A stretch of 34,892 nucleotides of DNA. Source: a virus. Under the pieces are notes generated by a model, which saw only the letters and a list, made by a program, of their open reading frames with translations, ran no database searches and was not told the DNA's origin. A program made the position numbers and the translations under genes. Shown here piece by piece: positions 1 to 6,423 of this stretch. Where the stretch lies: positions 1 through 34,892 of IMG/VR virus record IMGVR_UViG_3300033182_001461. One strand, written 5' to 3'. Within the stretch, counting starts at the first letter, position 1. Each line of letters opens with the position of its first letter.

Positions 1-114
1 ATTTTCTATGATTGCTTGATTGGCTTCCGTTTCTAACTTTAGCCTTTTGTATTCTCCTATGAATACAAGAACGGAAACGATAATTAAGGTTGCTATAAGT
101 AATTTTTCTTTCAT
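1..114 (-). CDS. Small membrane protein, partial (3' end outside the window)
   Basis: The visible 38 codons read leftward and begin MKEKLLIATLIIVSVLVFIG, a single N-terminal hydrophobic segment, followed by a charged stretch that runs off the window edge. The start at 114 is fixed by a promoter whose -10 box ends 6 nt before the ATG; there is no Shine-Dalgarno sequence. It is probably a small early-expressed inner-membrane protein. No family is recognised and the C-terminus is not visible. Confidence 0.6.
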   Translation of the reverse strand, partial: MKEKLLIATLIIVSVLVFIGEYKRLKLETEANQAIIEN

Positions 115-149
115 ATATATAAACTAGCAAAAGCATTAACCAAAGTCAA
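115..149 (-). promoter_or_regulatory. Early leaderless promoter for the gene ending at 114
   Basis: On the minus strand TTGACT (149-144) is followed by a 17-nt spacer and TAGTTT (126-121), then 6 nt and the ATG. Transcription should start at or within a base or two of the start codon. Confidence 0.65.
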
Positions 150-151
150 AT

Positions 152-430
152 TTATTTCGATTTATTTTTGGAGAATTCTGTCTCTCTCCATTCGATTTGC
201 ATTGGCTTGAACTGAATAGTTTTAGACCAACCGGAGGAATCTTTTGCATTGTTGGCGGTGATTAGTTCCACATGAGAAGCAAAAGCATTTTCTTCTTTTA
301 GGATTTTATTCAAGTGAGATTGACTTGAGGAATTTCTTAAACGTGGTAAACCACCATTTACTAGATCATAAATGTAAACATTAGTATGAGTTGACCACTC
401 TTTCACTTTGATTCTTTTTGTCTTAATCAT
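152..430 (-). CDS. Small early protein, 92 aa, function unknown
   Basis: A basic soluble protein (many Lys/Arg/Asn) without signal peptide or membrane segment. The start at 430 is supported by the promoter in the 128-bp repeat: its -10 box ends 6 nt before the ATG and no ribosome binding site is present. Its middle part (YDLVNGGLPRLR, then KILKEENAFA) resembles the neighbouring 79-aa protein at 789-1028 (IWDRPNQKTPRVR, then TILREEQDIA), so the two may be diverged paralogues. It is probably an early host-takeover or regulatory protein; that role is inferred only from position and promoter. Confidence 0.6.
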   Translation of the reverse strand: MIKTKRIKVKEWSTHTNVYIYDLVNGGLPRLRNSSSQSHLNKILKEENAFASHVELITANNAKDSSGWSKTIQFKPMQIEWRETEFSKNKSK

Positions 431-548
431 ATAAACAATCTAATGCAGTTAGCTTCAAAAGTCAAGCCAAACGAAAAAAAAGTTTGTCGCATAAAACACT
501 GATAGAAAACAAGTTACAAAAACACACGAAAAAAAGTTTCGTTTTTTT
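421..548. repeat. 128-bp exact direct repeat, copy 1
   Basis: Identical base for base to 1588-1715 (offset 1167). It spans the first codons and promoter of the leftward gene starting at 430. Beyond 548 the similarity continues without gaps but with mismatches to about 640 (matching 1716-1807), up to the stop codon of the next upstream leftward gene. The duplicated unit is thus a whole intergenic cassette: 3' trailer, promoter and start codon. Confidence 0.9.
431..465 (-). promoter_or_regulatory. Early leaderless promoter in repeat copy 1
   Basis: TTGACT (465-460), a 17-nt spacer, TAGATT (442-437), then 6 nt to the ATG at 430, all read on the minus strand. The spacing is the same as at five other leftward starts in the first 2.8 kb. 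Confidence 0.7.
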
Positions 549-594
549 GAGAAAAAATTTAGAGTTTTCGTAAGTCGTTATGGTTCAACGAGTT

Positions 595-622
595 GCGCAA
601 TTTGCGCCTGGGCGGTTTGCCC
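595..622 (-). other. Tandem small RNA hairpins after an early gene, copy 1
   Basis: In the leftward transcript this stretch reads GGGC-AAACC-GCCC and then GCGC-AAATT-GCGC, two 4-bp stems with 5-nt loops lying about 20 nt after the stop codon at 641. The second copy (1762-1789) has changed bases in both stems but keeps pairing through G-U wobbles on the leftward strand only. A 3'-end structure or weak terminator is likely; there is no uridine run directly after it. Confidence 0.45.
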
Positions 623-640
623 TAAGTTGTTGATGTTCAG

Positions 641-796
641 CTATTTACAAGACAGAATTGGTGACTTGCACTTTGCGCTTAGATTTTTGGCGATTTCCAT
701 TGCCTTTGCATAGGTGCGGGCGTTGTCAATTATTTTGCCGTTTAGTACAATGTTGTACCAATTGGCAAAGTTTGGGTTCGGATGAACATTAATCAT
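641..796 (-). CDS. Small early protein, 51 aa, function unknown
   Basis: Begins MINVHPNPNFANWYNIVLNG and ends in a Lys/Cys-rich tail (KCKSPILSCK). Its ATG at 796 overlaps the end of the upstream leftward gene (stop at 789-791) by 8 nt, so it is probably translationally coupled to it. It is the last gene of its little operon, followed by the trailer hairpins and the repeat. No family is recognised. Confidence 0.6.
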   Translation of the reverse strand: MINVHPNPNFANWYNIVLNGKIIDNARTYAKAMEIAKNLSAKCKSPILSCK

Positions 797-1028
797 ACTT
801 GACTTCCTCGTAAGTGGTGATCACATCGCTGAAGTTGATGCAATCTGCAATGTCTTGCTCTTCTCGCAAGATGGTTGTAAGGTAAGGAGCTTTACCTGTA
901 CGCTTGTCGATACTCGCAATTCTAACACGAGGAGTTTTTTGATTTGGGCGATCCCATATCTTTACGCTACAAAAGGTTGCTCGTTTGACAACATTTATTT
1001 TTTTTACAATTGGATTTACTAAGAACAT
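789..1028 (-). CDS. Small early protein, 79 aa, possible paralogue of the 152-430 product
   Basis: A basic soluble protein starting MFLVNPIVKKINVV. Residues about 25-60 resemble the 92-aa protein encoded at 152-430: an IWD/IYD motif, PRVR/PRLR, then an acidic ILREEQ/ILKEEN. It lies 25 nt downstream of the 39-aa gene at 1054-1173 and is probably cotranscribed from that gene's promoter. No Shine-Dalgarno sequence is seen before the ATG. Confidence 0.6.
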   Translation of the reverse strand: MFLVNPIVKKINVVKRATFCSVKIWDRPNQKTPRVRIASIDKRTGKAPYLTTILREEQDIADCINFSDVITTYEEVKYD

Positions 1029-1053
1029 TTCTATTAAGGGTTAAGGGTTAAAG

Positions 1054-1173
1054 TTATTTTTTAAGTGCTTCTGCATCCCAAATGGCAATGAGTGCATCGA
1101 GTATCCACACTTGGCGTTGTTGTTGGCGAGCTTGGCTCATTACTTTTGTTATTTTAGTTAATCTTGTTTCCAT
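1054..1173 (-). CDS. Tiny early protein, 39 aa
   Basis: METRLTKITK followed by a Gln-rich segment (QARQQQRQ) and an amphipathic end (WILDALIAIW). It is below most gene-finder length limits. The start is supported by an early-type promoter whose -10 box ends 6 nt before the ATG. No family is recognised. Confidence 0.55.
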   Translation of the reverse strand: METRLTKITKVMSQARQQQRQVWILDALIAIWDAEALKK

Positions 1174-1208
1174 ATTACTAAAGTACTTTAAAACCTAATT
1201 TTACGCAA
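1174..1208 (-). promoter_or_regulatory. Early leaderless promoter for the 39-aa gene
   Basis: TTGCGT (1208-1203), a 17-nt spacer, TACTTT (1185-1180), then 6 nt to the ATG at 1173. The -35 box is weaker than the TTGACT copies but the spacing is identical. Confidence 0.55.
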
Positions 1209-1220
1209 GAAAAAAGTGAA

Positions 1221-1379
1221 TTATTTTTTGCTATCGTGAAAGGCAACAATGATTTGGTCGAGATTCCAAATGTTACCGCCAACATCTTCAAAGAGATCCA
1301 ATCCTTCAAGAGGATCAGTTCCAATGCGGTCGATAATTCCGAGTTCTTCTGTCATGAATGTTTCTAGTTCGTTTGTCAT
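1221..1379 (-). CDS. Small acidic early protein, 52 aa
   Basis: Starts MTNELETFMTEELG and is strongly acidic, with a central GLDLFEDVGG. The core LFEDV recurs in the 41-aa membrane protein at 2758-2883 (GIDLFEDVSK). It follows the 55-aa gene at 1430-1597 by 50 nt and is probably in the same transcript. A TAGAAT lies 8 nt before the ATG but no good -35 box is seen. The acidity would suit a small inhibitor or DNA mimic, but that is speculation. Confidence 0.55.
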   Translation of the reverse strand: MTNELETFMTEELGIIDRIGTDPLEGLDLFEDVGGNIWNLDQIIVAFHDSKK

Positions 1380-1429
1380 AATTGTAGATTCTATTTGTTA
1401 AGGATTAAAGAAAGTGAATTGCAAGCTTT

Positions 1430-1597
1430 TTATGCAAAAAGTGGATGCTTGCGAACCGAAGAAAGAGGAACTGCGACACGATTTTGTGAACGATAAACTC
1501 TTGCAAGAACAAAAGTTTCAGCTCCATCTTTGTGGAAACCCTCGACTTGGAGGATTCTGCGTTTGTAATCAATTACTACATCTTTAATCTTAATCAT
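1430..1597 (-). CDS. Small early protein, 55 aa
   Basis: A basic protein starting MIKIKDVVIDYKRRILQVEG. The start codon lies inside repeat copy 2 and has the same promoter-to-ATG arrangement as the gene at 430. Both genes begin MIK, because the repeat extends into the first codons of each. No family is recognised. Confidence 0.6.
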   Translation of the reverse strand: MIKIKDVVIDYKRRILQVEGFHKDGAETFVLARVYRSQNRVAVPLSSVRKHPLFA

Positions 1598-1715
1598 ATA
1601 AACAATCTAATGCAGTTAGCTTCAAAAGTCAAGCCAAACGAAAAAAAAGTTTGTCGCATAAAACACTGATAGAAAACAAGTTACAAAAACACACGAAAAA
1701 AAGTTTCGTTTTTTT
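1588..1715. repeat. 128-bp exact direct repeat, copy 2
   Basis: Identical to 421-548, with a diverged gap-free extension to about 1807. It places the same promoter in front of a different small gene. Exact identity next to a diverged flank suggests recent conversion or strong constraint on the promoter half. Confidence 0.9.
1598..1632 (-). promoter_or_regulatory. Early leaderless promoter in repeat copy 2
   Basis: TTGACT (1632-1627), 17 nt, TAGATT (1609-1604), 6 nt, ATG at 1597. Identical to the copy at 431-465. Confidence 0.7.
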
Positions 1716-1761
1716 AAGAAAAGTTTTAGGTTTGTTGTAAGTCGCTGTATACCAACGAGTT

Positions 1762-1789
1762 ACGCAAAAAGCGCGTAGGCGGTTTACCC
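1762..1789 (-). other. Tandem small RNA hairpins after an early gene, copy 2
   Basis: Leftward RNA reads GGGU-AAACC-GCCU and GCGC-UUUUU-GCGU. Compared with copy 1 the stems have changed at three positions, but every pair is kept as G-U or G-C in this orientation; read on the plus strand the changed pairs would be A-C mismatches. This supports an RNA structure in the leftward transcript. Confidence 0.45.
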
Positions 1790-1819
1790 TAAGTTGTTGA
1801 TGCTTAGGGCTTTATGCCA

Positions 1820-2119
1820 TTACCCGAACGCCGGACCTTGATCCACAGCGAACCAGTCGGATGGGTCAATGATCTGCCCGTTTAGCATAGGTTCGAAGTT
1901 CTTCTGATGGAAACCCAATCCTGTTATTCCATTGACTCTTTCTCTTGTTGTTGGCGTGTTCCAACCGGCGAGGCTACCAAGCACAAGCCCGTCTTCGGTG
2001 CGTTGCACTATCTTATTACCATGCAACCACACGGCGTTGCCGTCTGTCATTGTGTTGCCAACTGCCTTGGCTTCACGGCGTTCGAATGCTTCTTTTATTT
2101 GTTGTGTTACTTTTCTCAT
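1820..2119 (-). CDS. Early protein, 99 aa, function unknown
   Basis: Starts MRKVTQQIKEAFERREAKAV with a basic amphipathic helix, then a Gly/Asn/Trp-rich part (GNAVWLHGNKIV, GLVLGSLAGWNT) typical of short beta-strand repeats. Its ATG overlaps the stop of the upstream gene in an ATGA tetranucleotide, indicating translational coupling. It contains LNGQIID near the C-terminus, like LNGKIID in the 51-aa protein at 641-796, and both genes are followed by the same trailer. Phages carry many small proteins of this style acting on the host; no family can be named. Confidence 0.6.
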   Translation of the reverse strand: MRKVTQQIKEAFERREAKAVGNTMTDGNAVWLHGNKIVQRTEDGLVLGSLAGWNTPTTRERVNGITGLGFHQKNFEPMLNGQIIDPSDWFAVDQGPAFG

Positions 2120-2334
2120 AGCTGAAAGTCGTTTTGTTTTTGAATTTGTTGAAAGAACTTACTTGCTTGCTGTACTGCATGAAGGGCTTCGAGTACAGAC
2201 TCGCCTTGTGTGAAGCTTGCCATTTCAGCTTGTGCAAGGAACTTCAAGTTGCCTTCTGCTTTGGCAAGTTGCTCGACCAAGTCGATGCTTGGGAATTTAC
2301 TTTTTTCTTGTGGTTGTGTTTCGTTCTTAATCAT
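2116..2334 (-). CDS. Small helical early protein, 72 aa
   Basis: Predicted all-helical and Gln-rich, beginning MIKNETQPQEKSKFPSIDLV and continuing with heptad-like Ala/Leu/Gln runs (AVQQASKFFQQIQKQ), so a short coiled coil is plausible. It is the first gene of a two-gene unit with the 99-aa protein. The start is fixed by an early promoter 6 nt upstream. No family is recognised. Confidence 0.6.
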   Translation of the reverse strand: MIKNETQPQEKSKFPSIDLVEQLAKAEGNLKFLAQAEMASFTQGESVLEALHAVQQASKFFQQIQKQNDFQL

Positions 2335-2369
2335 ACTCTTAACCTAATGAATTTTTTTGTTAAAGTCAA
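2335..2369 (-). promoter_or_regulatory. Early leaderless promoter for the 72-aa gene
   Basis: TTGACT (2369-2364), 17-nt spacer, TAGGTT (2346-2341), 6 nt, ATG at 2334. Confidence 0.7.
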
Positions 2370-2386
2370 ACTTTTTTTCAATTATT

Positions 2387-2710
2387 TTATCCGAGTGCTT
2401 CGATTAAGTTGCGCTCGTTTTCGTTAGTCATTGGGCTGTTTATCACATTGTTCAAGCTGTATTCAATCTTTTTCTCTAACTCCTTTGGATCGAAAGCAAG
2501 TTCAATTTCTTTTTCGTCTTCGTCTTCGACAAAGTTAACTTTTACCGCATCAGCGAAAATGAAACCTTCCTCTTCTCTAACCACTACGTCAGCACTTAGT
2601 CCGCCTTCGTAGTAACCTTTACCTGTGTCAAACAAGCAAAAAACATTTACAACATTAGAATCGACATAGTCGACTTGATCAATTTTTAAGTTATCTAGTA
2701 TTAAGTTCAT
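2387..2710 (-). CDS. Acidic early protein, 107 aa
   Basis: A soluble, strongly acidic protein starting MNLILDNLKIDQVDYVDSNV, with a run rich in Asp/Glu around residues 60-75 (NFVEDEDEKEIEL). The N-terminal half looks like beta-strands and the C-terminal part is helical (NERNLIEALG). The start at 2710 is set by a promoter ending 6 nt upstream. No family is recognised; DNA-mimic or regulatory roles are possible only by analogy with other acidic early phage proteins. Confidence 0.6.
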   Translation of the reverse strand: MNLILDNLKIDQVDYVDSNVVNVFCLFDTGKGYYEGGLSADVVVREEEGFIFADAVKVNFVEDEDEKEIELAFDPKELEKKIEYSLNNVINSPMTNENERNLIEALG

Positions 2711-2745
2711 ATTTATAAGGTAGTTTAAAAAACAAGTAATCGCAA
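2711..2745 (-). promoter_or_regulatory. Early leaderless promoter for the 107-aa gene
   Basis: TTGCGA (2745-2740), 17 nt, TACCTT (2722-2717), 6 nt, ATG at 2710. Confidence 0.6.
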
Positions 2746-2757
2746 GAAAAAAATGAT

Positions 2758-2883
2758 TTATTTTTCTTCTTTCTTTGATACATCTTCAAAGAGATCGATA
2801 CCTTTACTCATGATGCTACGATGCATCACGATAAAAACGATAGTCCAAGGAAGGATAAGAAAGAGAGTGTCGTATAAGTTCAT
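2758..2883 (-). CDS. Tiny membrane protein, 41 aa
   Basis: MNLYDTLFLILPWTIVFIVM is one transmembrane helix, followed by a short tail containing GIDLFEDVSKKEE. The pentapeptide LFEDV also occurs in the soluble 52-aa early protein at 1221-1379. This is the first gene of the leftward early region. Upstream lies TTGACT (2950-2945), a 16-nt spacer and TACTCT, but here the leader would be about 30 nt, unlike the leaderless genes around it. Confidence 0.55.
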   Translation of the reverse strand: MNLYDTLFLILPWTIVFIVMHRSIMSKGIDLFEDVSKKEEK

Positions 2884-3217
2884 AATTATTTTTGTGTTAT
2901 TAAGTTAATGTTTATAAGTATGAGAGTATCAGAACGCACACAAAAGTCAACCCCTAAACAAAAAAAAAGATAATTATTTTACCCCGCCCCGGTGTGACCC
3001 TACCCATTAAATGAATTCATTTTTCGATCGAATTGTACAATAGAGCCGGGGGGTGCCTTTTTTCAATATACAATTCACACTCAAACATTTTACATATATG
3101 TTCGGGTCAAAAAAAATCGGCGCCCATTTCAAAATCAATGAAAATTATGTAATACTCAATTAAAAAGCGCCAAAAAAATAAAAAAAACGGTGTATATAAA
3201 TTACAATATTATATATC
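2884..3217. promoter_or_regulatory. Intergenic switch region between leftward early and rightward genes
   Basis: No convincing gene. It holds a sigma70-like promoter for the leftward side (TTGACT 2950-2945; TACTCT 2928-2923) and a late-type element GTGTATAT (3190-3197) 20 nt before the PhoH-like gene. Three abutting perfect palindromes occupy 3009-3041. GC-rich blocks on either side (about 2982-2993 and 3053-3060) contain CCCCGG and CCGGGG and could pair across the palindromes. A regulator-binding or replication-start role is possible but unproven. Confidence 0.5.
3009..3041. repeat. Three consecutive palindromes
   Basis: AAATGAATTCATTT (3009-3022), TTCGATCGAA (3023-3032) and ATTGTACAAT (3032-3041) are each perfect dyads and abut one another. 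They sit between the divergent units, where operators are expected. Confidence 0.7.
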
Positions 3218-3949
3218 ATGCCTCGACGCAAAAAACAACCAGAAATCGTGAATGAGGCGGACATCGAAAAAATCCGCGCATCATTAACAAAAACAAACAT
3301 CAAGCTAAAAAAAGTAAGCCTAACAGATAAACAACTAGCATTATTAAAAATTATATTTGATAATGACAGTAAAATAATATTCATCAGTGGCCCCGCGGGC
3401 ACAAGTAAAACATATGTCGCGATCTACGGCGCTCTACAACTTTACAATATGAACAACGAGCGCGGCATCACATATGTACGCACAATCGCTGAGAGTGGCG
3501 AAAAAAGCCTCGGCGCGCTGCCTGGAGAAATGGCCGAAAAAATCAATCCATACATGATGCCCATGAACGAAAAACTAGATGAGCTATTGATTCCTGGCCA
3601 AGCAAGTATTGTAAAAGAAAAAGAAATAATAAAAGGCATGCCAATCAACTATCTTCGCGGCGCAAGTTGGAGAAACGAAATAGTAATCGCGGATGAAAGT
3701 CAAAATTTTACATTCAAAGAATTAACCACCTTGATGACCCGCCTTGGCGAGGGCAGCAAATTACTTATTTGCGGTGATCCCATGCAAAGCGACATTAATG
3801 GCCGCAGCGGATTTGCCGATATGTACTCACTTTTCAATGATGCAGAAAGTAAAGAACAAGGAATACATACCTTCTATTTTGGACCAGAAGATATAAAAAG
3901 AAGCGAAATACTAAAATATGTAATCAGTAAAATACAAAAGAAAAAATGA
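3218..3949 (+). CDS. phoH: PhoH-like P-loop ATPase
   Basis: A 243-aa cytoplasmic ATPase of the PhoH family, the helicase-like P-loop ATPases common in marine phages, whose role in infection is uncertain. Residues 1-50 are basic and charged. A Walker A motif GPAGTSKT lies near residue 58, with Ser where most members have Gly before the Lys. The Walker B region is VIADESQNF near residue 160, followed by the conserved GDPMQSD sequence (motif III). Its length is close to the short phage version of the family. A late-type GTGTATAT element lies 20 nt upstream of the ATG. Its stop overlaps the start of the following virion-type gene (ATGA), so the two are cotranscribed and coupled, which is unusual for an auxiliary gene. 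Confidence 0.85.
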   Translation: MPRRKKQPEIVNEADIEKIRASLTKTNIKLKKVSLTDKQLALLKIIFDNDSKIIFISGPAGTSKTYVAIYGALQLYNMNNERGITYVRTIAESGEKSLGALPGEMAEKINPYMMPMNEKLDELLIPGQASIVKEKEIIKGMPINYLRGASWRNEIVIADESQNFTFKELTTLMTRLGEGSKLLICGDPMQSDINGRSGFADMYSLFNDAESKEQGIHTFYFGPEDIKRSEILKYVISKIQKKK

Positions 3950-5259
3950 GTTGCCAGGATCAATTCAAAAAATTCAAGATGCACGCCGGCTCAGACGTTG
4001 CAACAAGTAGCCCTGTTGGCATATCACTTGATGAAGTTCGAAAATTTATAAACAAATCATATACATATGAAAATTCCCCATTTGGTCAATCGAATCGTTC
4101 GATTAGATCATTGATGACCGCTGCTGACGCGGCCAACATGAACCCTGGTTTTATTGGATACAACTTCGTTTCACCTCATGGAATACAAGAATTTTTGGGA
4201 TTAAGTTATTTAAACAATGAAGCACCCACAATTTCCTTGAATGGAAACTCAACGATTAATGTTACTCGGTCTTACGATAATGCAACTGGTTATTTGTTTA
4301 CTGTTAATGGACAAAATATTCGTGGCGCATTGATGATTCCAATATGGACTATTCCTAGTGGTTATCAATGTATTGCTTTTGGAAATCTTTTTTGCTCTCC
4401 AATTTATTTAAACACAAATATTTGGAACGATATCGTTGCTCCATCTCTTTGGCTAGAGGACGGAAGAATGCTACGTCAGGGTCAAATTGGTCCCAAAAGT
4501 TCACTGGCACAAGATTCTTTTGGGCCCAATGGAGCTCAACTTTATGGAGGAGCTCCATCACATCCAACTGGTGGTTGGGCAAAAAGCGGGAACAATTTAA
4601 TTGTTCACACTCGCGAGTTATGGCATTACGTCGACGGCAATTTTTATTGGCCGATTTGCAATGATGATATTGATATTTCGTTTGACGGATCTGGTTGCTC
4701 TAGCACGATTCCGAATTATTTTTCCAATATCAACAATACTGGATATTGGTGCAATGTTGATTGTGCAACTGATACATCCCATGGACCATACGGTGGCTGG
4801 CAATTCCGCATGCAAGAAATTGACTATGATACAGGAAATAATGTACCTGCGGAACAAAATTTTTTATATGATTTAAGTAATATTGGATCTGGTGCTCCAT
4901 ATATATACAAAGACCCTGGAGCAACTGCCAGTGATCGAGAGCAAGGAAACATCACCTCTCAGATACGTACAATAGTAACTTTTTATGACATTCATAATAT
5001 TTTCGGGTCGGGAACATCTACTAACTTTATTATACATTTGCATGGATGGTATGTAAGCAATGGATACCTAGAAAGAAGCCCGACTTCAAGTTATACTCAT
5101 TTTGCGAATCGATCCATAAATATCAATTTTAATGCAGGACTTTTTGGTAGCAATTGGTTGGATGCAACCGTTCCAGGAAGATACGAGTTTGAGTATTCAA
5201 TTGATGATGTTTGCGGTGAATATGTAGAAATCAAAAGAAATGTTTATGTCTTACTATGA
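3946..5259 (+). CDS. Putative tail-fibre or virion surface protein
   Basis: 437 aa with no signal peptide or membrane segment. It is rich in Gly, Ser, Asn and aromatic residues, with long predicted beta-strand stretches, and it contains several Cys. The composition fits a beta-structured virion appendage or receptor-binding protein, and it lies in a rightward run with other fibre-like genes. The first about 70 residues contain a helical, basic segment. No specific family or catalytic motif is recognised. It starts at an ATGA overlap with the PhoH-like gene and itself ends in an ATGA overlap with the next gene. Confidence 0.5.
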   Translation: MSCQDQFKKFKMHAGSDVATSSPVGISLDEVRKFINKSYTYENSPFGQSNRSIRSLMTAADAANMNPGFIGYNFVSPHGIQEFLGLSYLNNEAPTISLNGNSTINVTRSYDNATGYLFTVNGQNIRGALMIPIWTIPSGYQCIAFGNLFCSPIYLNTNIWNDIVAPSLWLEDGRMLRQGQIGPKSSLAQDSFGPNGAQLYGGAPSHPTGGWAKSGNNLIVHTRELWHYVDGNFYWPICNDDIDISFDGSGCSSTIPNYFSNINNTGYWCNVDCATDTSHGPYGGWQFRMQEIDYDTGNNVPAEQNFLYDLSNIGSGAPYIYKDPGATASDREQGNITSQIRTIVTFYDIHNIFGSGTSTNFIIHLHGWYVSNGYLERSPTSSYTHFANRSININFNAGLFGSNWLDATVPGRYEFEYSIDDVCGEYVEIKRNVYVLL

Positions 5260-6107
5260 TAAATACACAAAATAGAATAGATTTACGATTAATTCTAGAA
5301 GCCACCTTATTGAGCGGAAAGAAGGTTTATATTGGCCCTCCATGTCTCCGATATTTTCGCTGGCCACAAAAGGAAGATCAATCTTGTCAAGGAAATTATA
5401 TTCTATTGCAATGGGTAGACTCAGAAAATCCAAATCAAAATTTTAGGGTTCATTTTAATATACATCAACAAGACCAAGAATATCTTTATATTGTTGCAAC
5501 AAAAAGATTTTTTGCAGAAGGAAATATAATCAAGGCACCGAAATCAGACATTCATTATGATGAAATTTGTTTTGATATTGTTAACTTTGTTGATATTCCC
5601 TTGAGTCAAATACAATCAGTTAAATGCATTCATTTGGATCACGAAAAATTTAATCGTCTAACTCAAAAAGAAATTGATGAGCTTAACCAAAAAACACTTC
5701 AATCCATATCAAGTCCCTTGATAGAATTAAAAGATATATCTGCGGAGATATTAAAACAAAATCTTAACCAGCAGACTCAATCCGATGAAACTTTAACAAA
5801 ATGGCTTGAGATCAGGCAAGCCATCAAGCAACAAAGGCAATCCATTTCGACTCAATCTCATGATCATTTTCCAAAATTATTAGAGCCAGATACCAGCATT
5901 AAAACATTACAAAAAGTAAATAAAAACAAAAAAAATAACATTGCAAGTTTTCAGCAACCTGTTTCAATCCCACAATCTTCTCCTGTAAAGAGTCAAGGAC
6001 TCGGAGACTCAATCAAAAAATTAACAAATGCTTTCGGCATCAAACAGTGTGATGGATGTAAAAAACGACAAACATGGCTAAATAAAATATTTCCTTATAA
6101 AAAATAA
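5256..6107 (+). CDS. Virion-associated protein with a C-terminal CxxC tail
   Basis: 283 aa. The N-terminal about 120 residues look beta-rich. The middle (130-200) is helical and Gln/Lys-rich. The C-terminus carries GLGDSIKKL followed by CDGCKKR, then WLNKIFPY. A tail of this form (CxxCxxR, LN, FPY) occurs at the ends of assorted phage proteins, to my knowledge without assigned function; two close Cys suggest metal binding or disulphide formation. It overlaps the upstream gene by 4 nt, so it is likely made together with that surface protein. Confidence 0.5.
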   Translation: MINTQNRIDLRLILEATLLSGKKVYIGPPCLRYFRWPQKEDQSCQGNYILLQWVDSENPNQNFRVHFNIHQQDQEYLYIVATKRFFAEGNIIKAPKSDIHYDEICFDIVNFVDIPLSQIQSVKCIHLDHEKFNRLTQKEIDELNQKTLQSISSPLIELKDISAEILKQNLNQQTQSDETLTKWLEIRQAIKQQRQSISTQSHDHFPKLLEPDTSIKTLQKVNKNKKNNIASFQQPVSIPQSSPVKSQGLGDSIKKLTNAFGIKQCDGCKKRQTWLNKIFPYKK

Positions 6108-6108
6108 A

Positions 6109-6423
6109 ATGCAACTAAAAATAGAATCTTGCCTTACAGAACCTCCCAGTGAGATTGCTTGCTTTCGCGATGTTACATTGTATGCGCGAACTTTCATTTT
6201 TGAGGATGTTTTGCTTGTTTGTCCGCCTGGCACGCGCAGCATGTATTGGCAATGGCTAAAAACTCACGGCGCGCACGATTATGTTAGTGATCTAATTCGC
6301 GCAGACACAAAAGAGCCCGGGTATAGCATTGGAACTACCCCGGGCCACAATATAGTAACAGACCGTATAGCCTGCTATAACCTTAGCGAAATCGTTAGCT
6401 CGCTTCAGCGGTTTCGTTGCTGA
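6109..6423 (+). CDS. Hypothetical protein, 104 aa
   Basis: Follows the CxxC-tail protein by one base. It is soluble, with scattered Cys and Trp (YWQWLKTHGAHDY), and begins MQLKIESCLTEPPSEIACFR. It overlaps the 3' end of the convergent leftward gene by 29 bp. The codons around 6313-6345 contain an imperfect GC-rich inverted repeat (GCCCGGG and CCCGGGC) that could form a hairpin within the coding sequence. No family is recognised. Confidence 0.45.
   Translation: MQLKIESCLTEPPSEIACFRDVTLYARTFIFEDVLLVCPPGTRSMYWQWLKTHGAHDYVSDLIRADTKEPGYSIGTTPGHNIVTDRIACYNLSEIVSSLQRFRC

Noticed and set aside
421-1715. The 128-bp direct repeat as a transposon or attachment site pair
   Set aside because: The segment between copies holds only ordinary small early genes, no transposase or integrase, and the repeat contains promoters and start codons, which explains its retention.
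1907-2612. Several rightward open frames of 67-97 codons opposite the small early genes
   Set aside because: They lie antisense to the leftward genes that have promoters and overlapping starts, and their products have no recognisable features.
3053-3070. GCCGGGGGGTGCC followed by Ts as a terminator
   Set aside because: The stem is only a few base pairs with no gene ending shortly upstream on that strand.
6313-6345. GC-rich inverted repeat as a terminator
   Set aside because: It lies within the coding sequence at 6109-6423, has a 16-nt loop and no T run, so it is not a convincing terminator.
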